Positions 6,088 to 8,787 of a stretch of DNA of 8,787 nt are shown here, one piece after another. Made by a program: the position numbers and the translations under genes. Source of the DNA: Alphaproteobacteria bacterium (GTDB lineage Bacteria; Pseudomonadota; Alphaproteobacteria; JABAAW01); NCBI GenBank assembly GCA_014239005.1, contig JABAAA010000046.1, forward strand, positions 1-8,787, read 5' to 3'. Under the pieces are notes generated by a model. It saw only the letters and a program-made list of their open reading frames with translations, was not told where the DNA came from and searched no databases. Numbering within the stretch: position 1 is the first letter of the stretch; every line of letters starts with the position of its first letter.

Positions 6088-7412
6088 CGGGCAGTGCTTT
6101 TAGACAAGGACGGAGGCGAGGACGGGGGCGAGGACAGTGGTGAGGACAGGGGCGAGGACAGTGGTGAGGACAGGGGCGAGGAAGTTTCTTTTTGCAATTC
6201 GAAGACGGCGTGCAAACTGCGCACCGCCAGCTCCAAATAGTCGGCGGCGATCAGGACGCTAATCTTGATTTCGGAGGTGGCGATGATTTGGATGTTGATA
6301 CCTTTGTCGGCAAGCGTGCGGAACATGCGCGATGCGACGCCGGCGTAAGAGTTCATGCCCGCTCCGATCAGAGAAATTTTGATGACCTTGTCGTCGCAGC
6401 GAAGCTCTTGAAAAGGAGCGTCTGTGCGGATCTCTTCCAGCGCGACGCAAGCGTTCTCCAAGTCGGTTTTGGCGACGGTGAAGGTGATGTGCGCTTTCTT
6501 CTCGTCCTGCGTCGTGCCTTGCACGATCATGTCGACAGAGATGTTGTTGAGCGCGAGCTGAGCAAAGACCTTGGCAGCAATGCCTGGGGTGTTGTCGAGT
6601 CCGACAAGGGCGATCTTGGCGTCCTTGTCGGAATAGGCGAGCGCGGTGACGGAGCGTTGTTCCATCGTCTTGTCGGTAGCGGAGACGGAAGTTCCCGGAG
6701 ATTCGGAGAAGGTCGAGCGGATCAGCAAAGGTACTCGAAATCGCATTGCCGCCGAAGCCGCGCGCGTTTCCAACACGCGTGCACCGAGCGCCGCCATTTC
6801 GAGCATCTCTTCGTAGTCGATGGTAGCAATTTTGCGCGCCGTTGTCACGATTCTTGGATCGGTAGTGTAGACGCCTTCGACATCGGTGAAGATCTCGCAA
6901 CGCTCAGCTTCCAACGCCGCTGCCAGCAGTACGGCGGAGGTGTCGGAGCCCCCTCTGCCGAGCGTTGTGATGCGCTCGCCGTTGCTCGTCGTACCTTGAA
7001 AGCCCGTACAAACGGCGATCGCTTTTTCTTGCAGGGTTGCCAGTACGTTGGCAGTCGCAATCTGTTGCACTCGCGCGTTGCCGTGCGCGCCGCAGGTCTC
7101 GACGGGAATTTGCCAGCCGGTGTAGGATCGCGCTTTCAATCCGATATGATGCAGGCAGAGTGTCATCAAGGCTGCCGATTCCTGTTCGCCCGTTGCCAGC
7201 AGCGCGTCGGTCTCGGCACTGGCGGGGGCGTGGGCTTTCGAGGCTTCCGAGGCGAGCGCGAGCAAGTCGTCGGTGCGCCCTCCCATCGCCGAAACGACGA
7301 CGACCACTTGCCAACCCTCGTGCCAACGCTGCGCGACCAGCTGGGCGGCGCGGCGCATGCAGGCGAGGTCGGCTAGCGAGCTGCCGCCGAACTTTTGGAC
7401 AACGCGAGACAT
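6084..7412 (-). CDS. lysC: Aspartate kinase with repeat-derived Ser-Pro tail
   Basis: Aspartokinase phosphorylates aspartate, the first step towards diaminopimelate, lysine, threonine and methionine. The 442-residue product has the kinase domain with KFGGSS (7-12), TGEQ (74-77), the RGGSDTSA motif (153-160) and EGVYTTDPRIV (179-189). Two ACT regulatory domains follow: about 266-335, with GLDNTPGIAAKVF and ISVDMIVQG, and 345-405, with GMNSYAGVASRMFRTLADKGINIQIIATSEIKISVLI. Feedback control by lysine and/or threonine is expected for the family. The conserved protein ends near residue 408 (LHAVFELQKE); residues 411-435 are SSPL/SSPP repeats encoded by a 12-bp array and are not part of the family. 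The ATG at 7410-7412 is immediately followed by the KFGGSS region and has no ribosome binding site. First gene of the lysC-rodZ-ispG operon, divergent from ubiG. Confidence 0.97.
   Translation of the reverse strand: MSRVVQKFGGSSLADLACMRRAAQLVAQRWHEGWQVVVVVSAMGGRTDDLLALASEASKAHAPASAETDALLATGEQESAALMTLCLHHIGLKARSYTGWQIPVETCGAHGNARVQQIATANVLATLQEKAIAVCTGFQGTTSNGERITTLGRGGSDTSAVLLAAALEAERCEIFTDVEGVYTTDPRIVTTARKIATIDYEEMLEMAALGARVLETRAASAAMRFRVPLLIRSTFSESPGTSVSATDKTMEQRSVTALAYSDKDAKIALVGLDNTPGIAAKVFAQLALNNISVDMIVQGTTQDEKKAHITFTVAKTDLENACVALEEIRTDAPFQELRCDDKVIKISLIGAGMNSYAGVASRMFRTLADKGINIQIIATSEIKISVLIAADYLELAVRSLHAVFELQKETSSPLSSPLSSPLSSPLSSPPSSPPSLSKSTAR
6107..6178 (+). repeat. 12-bp tandem repeat, six copies, encoding the LysC tail
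   Basis: Six consecutive 12-base units read on the plus strand as AGGACAGGGGCG or AGGACAGTGGTG, alternating in the last four copies, so the inner part is a doubled 24-base unit; the first two copies are more diverged. On the coding (minus) strand they give the SSPL/SSPP tail of aspartokinase. The plus strand carries regularly spaced G-runs. The array ends about 20 bases before the rodZ start codon. Confidence 0.95.
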
Positions 7413-7419
7413 ACCGCTA

Positions 7420-7449
7420 TATCTACAGGAATTGACACAACGAAGACAA
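7420..7449 (-). promoter_or_regulatory. Candidate lysC operon promoter (near-leaderless)
   Basis: On the minus strand: TTGTCT (7444-7449), an 18-base spacer, then TAGATA (7420-7425). Seven bases separate the box from the lysC ATG, so transcription would start at or one base before the ATG. No purine-rich ribosome site is present. This is the weakest match among the promoters listed, because the TG extension is shifted by one base. Confidence 0.4.
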
Positions 7450-7490
7450 GAAGGCTGCAGTTGAGCCGACGCAACGACAGCAACACAACG

Positions 7491-7518
7491 ACGACACGGC
7501 GGGCAAGTGTGCTACAAA
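7491..7518 (+). promoter_or_regulatory. Candidate ubiG promoter
   Basis: ACGACA (7491-7496), a 16-base spacer, then TACAAA (7513-7518) preceded by TGC. The predicted start is at about 7525, one or two bases before the ATG at 7527, so the transcript would be almost leaderless. It lies back to back with the lysC promoter in a 114-nt divergent region rich in CAACGA/ACGACA-type short repeats. Confidence 0.4.
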
Positions 7519-7526
7519 CGAAGACT

Positions 7527-8369
7527 ATGTCTTCTGCATCTTCTGCGTCTTCTGCATCTTCTGCCGATTCTTCTCGCTCTTCGGGAATTTTTGACGCGCT
7601 TGCATCAGGGTGGTGGCAGCGCGATGGGGCTTTTTTGATGCTGCACAAGATGCAGCCCGCGCGGATGCGCTACCTTCGCCAAAAGCTGTTCGAACGTCGC
7701 CTTGCGCCGTCGAGCGGGAGCTTGCCGTCGAGTTTTCGCGTCTTGGATATAGGCTGTGGCGGCGGGCTTGTGAGCGAGGCGTTGGCGCGGCTGGGGGCGA
7801 AAGTTACCGCCATCGACAGCAGCAGGGAATCTGTGCTTGTCGCGCAAAGGCACGCCGAAGAGCGCGGGCTTTCGATCGACTATCGCCACATGGCACTGGA
7901 AGACATGGAAACGGACGAGGACACGACGGACGAGGACTCGCAAGGTGAGGGGGCTTTCGATCTGCTGTGTGCGATGGAGGTGATCGAGCATGTCGAAGAT
8001 CCGCGAAGATTTTTACGACGAGCTTCAAGGCTGTTGAAGAAGGAGGGGCTCTTTGTGTTGTCGACGCTGAACCGCACGACGGAATCGTGGGTTAAGGGTA
8101 TTGTGGTTGCCGAGCGTGTTTTGGGCTTGCTGCCACGTGGCACGCACGATTGGGAGAAGTTTGTTTCTCCTGAAGAGATGGCTCTCTGGGGCGAGGAAGC
8201 TGGGTTGAAGGCTTTTGATTTCTGCGGCATGAGGTATCGCGTACGCGAAGGAGCGTTTGTGTTGGATCCTGCCTGTTGTTCGTTCAACTACCTCGCCGCG
8301 TTTTGTCGTTCTTCTGCGAACGAGAGGGAGTGCGAGAGGAGGGGCGAGAGGAGGGGCGAGAGAGGATGA
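7527..8369 (+). CDS. ubiG: Ubiquinone biosynthesis O-methyltransferase UbiG
   Basis: UbiG performs both O-methylations of the ubiquinone ring using S-adenosylmethionine, at the inner membrane face. The 280-residue product has the alpha-proteobacterial UbiG signatures: GWWQRDGAFLMLHKMQPARMRYL (28-50), SAM motif I VLDIGCGGG (72-80), an acidic residue after strand 2 (Asp97), FDLLCAMEVIEHVEDP (144-159), LSTLNRTTES (178-187) and the membrane-contact region LPRGTHDWEKFVSPEE (202-217). Three low-complexity additions are odd: a Ser/Ala head (2-13), an acidic insertion (128-142) and an Arg/Gly/Glu tail (267-280), all encoded by short repeats. The ATG at 7527 is preferred over an in-frame upstream start (7395) because the latter lies across the divergent promoter region and adds non-conserved basic sequence. 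It overlaps rnd by 4 nt. Confidence 0.95.
   Translation: MSSASSASSASSADSSRSSGIFDALASGWWQRDGAFLMLHKMQPARMRYLRQKLFERRLAPSSGSLPSSFRVLDIGCGGGLVSEALARLGAKVTAIDSSRESVLVAQRHAEERGLSIDYRHMALEDMETDEDTTDEDSQGEGAFDLLCAMEVIEHVEDPRRFLRRASRLLKKEGLFVLSTLNRTTESWVKGIVVAERVLGLLPRGTHDWEKFVSPEEMALWGEEAGLKAFDFCGMRYRVREGAFVLDPACCSFNYLAAFCRSSANERECERRGERRGERG
7530..7565 (+). repeat. 9-bp tandem repeat, four copies, at the ubiG start
   Basis: Four copies of TCTTCTGCN directly after the ubiG ATG encode Ser-Ser-Ala repeats. Only the last base of the unit varies (A, G, A, C), which is silent. They precede the conserved GIFDALASGWW segment. Confidence 0.92.
7911..7940 (+). repeat. 15-bp tandem duplication inside ubiG
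   Basis: ACGGACGAGGACACG is followed directly by ACGGACGAGGACTCG, one base different. It encodes the acidic TDEDT-TDEDS insertion between HMALEDM and the conserved FDLLCAMEVIEHV segment of UbiG, a surface loop position where length varies in the family. Confidence 0.9.
8333..8365 (+). repeat. 12-bp tandem repeat at the ubiG-rnd junction
   Basis: Two full copies of CGAGAGGAGGGG and a partial third (CGAGAGAGG) encode the UbiG tail RRGERRGERG and run up to the rnd start codon. Each copy holds a GGAGGGG-like core; the second lies nine bases before the rnd ATG and can act as its ribosome binding site. The unit resembles the one in the lysC tail (AGGACAGGGGCG) on the same strand. Confidence 0.9.
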
Positions 8370-8787
8370 TGGAACGGACGGAGGACTACGAGCGTGTTTC
8401 GCTGGAAGAGTTTTCCGAGCGGACGAAAGGCGCTTCTTTTGTCGCTATCGACACGGAGTTTGTGCGCGAGCGCAGTTATTGGTCGTTTTGGTGTCTTGTA
8501 CAAGTTGCAGCGTTCGATGCGGCGGGGGGGTTGCTTGCCTGTGTCGTCGACCTGTTGGACGAGAGTACGAACAAGGATGTGCTGCGCTCGGTGTTGTACG
8601 AGGGTGACGGAGTGAAGGTTTTTCATGCCGGCAAGCAGGATTGGGAGATTTTGGCGCGACACTTTGGCGGATTGCCCGCCCCCGTGTTCGATACGCAGAT
8701 AGCGGCGGCGCTGTTGGGTTATGGCTCGCAGTGTGGGTATGAGCGATTAGCGCGCCTTTGTCTGTCGGTCGAGGTGGACAAGGCGGG
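8366..8787 (+). CDS. rnd: Ribonuclease D, N-terminal part (cut by window edge)
   Basis: RNase D is a 3'-5' exoribonuclease of the DEDDy class that trims tRNA precursors. The 140 residues present include Exo I with Asp29 and Glu31 in AIDTEFVRERSYW, Exo II with Asp92 in HAGKQDWEIL, and the following FDTQIAAALLGYGSQCGYERLA segment (108-129), all typical of RNase D. The Exo III tyrosine and the HRDC domain, if any, lie beyond 8787. The ATG at 8366 overlaps the ubiG stop as ATGA, with a second ATG right after it (8369); either could be used. The purine-rich repeat in the end of ubiG supplies the ribosome binding site, so the two genes are coupled. Pairing with ubiG looks like simple cotranscription; no functional link is known to me. 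Confidence 0.94.
   Translation, partial: MMERTEDYERVSLEEFSERTKGASFVAIDTEFVRERSYWSFWCLVQVAAFDAAGGLLACVVDLLDESTNKDVLRSVLYEGDGVKVFHAGKQDWEILARHFGGLPAPVFDTQIAAALLGYGSQCGYERLARLCLSVEVDKA

Noticed and set aside
6107..6178. CRISPR-like array
   Set aside because: Units are contiguous with no spacers and are in frame within lysC; a simple tandem repeat.
6192..7376. 394-residue plus-strand frame opposite lysC
   Set aside because: Shadow of the conserved aspartokinase; composition is Asp/Arg/Gly-rich with no motif.
7395..7526. N-terminal extension of ubiG to an upstream in-frame start
   Set aside because: It crosses the divergent promoter region and overlaps the lysC start; the extra 44 residues are not UbiG-like.

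Overview
This window is a gene-dense, moderately GC-rich bacterial chromosome segment made up mostly of core housekeeping genes. The gene families point to an alphaproteobacterium: a ubiG/lysC divergent pair, an RNase D, an IspG carrying a CPSCARQ iron-sulfur motif, and -10 boxes of the form TGCTANNNT. The order within the class cannot be resolved from this sequence. There are no rRNA or tRNA genes, insertion sequences, phage genes or CRISPR arrays. No stretch longer than about 200 bases lacks a gene.

Layout: (1) 1-980, minus strand: the start of acpP (acyl carrier protein, cut by the window edge) and complete fabG, both for fatty acid synthesis. (2) 1083-1589, plus strand: a coiled-coil protein with a C-terminal membrane anchor that I do not recognise. 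It converges on, and overlaps by 4 nt, folD (1586-2503, minus; folate C1 metabolism). (3) 2586-3714, plus strand: a promoter, a repeat-rich leader with a possible leader peptide, a BamE/SmpA-like lipoprotein and a second, unrecognised lipoprotein. (4) 3777-7412, minus strand: a tight lysC-rodZ-ispG operon (aspartokinase, cell-shape protein, isoprenoid enzyme). These three genes can be linked through cell-wall synthesis: diaminopimelate supply, MreB-directed elongation and undecaprenyl-phosphate supply. (5) 7527-8787, plus strand: ubiG (ubiquinone methyltransferase) followed by rnd (RNase D, cut by the window edge), divergent from lysC.

The two most unusual signals are not genes. First, short tandem arrays, most with a 12-bp period, recur at gene ends and junctions. 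They add low-complexity tails or heads to otherwise conserved enzymes (Ser-Pro tail on LysC, Arg/Gly/Glu tail and Ser/Ala head on UbiG, PPKL repeats on the anchored protein) and also occupy the gap between the two lipoprotein genes. Second, several promoters share an extended -10 box TGCTANNNT. For fabG, the anchored-protein gene, lysC and ubiG the predicted transcription start lies at or within a few bases of the ATG with no good Shine-Dalgarno site, which suggests leaderless mRNAs. No defence, mobile or otherwise clearly new system is visible.
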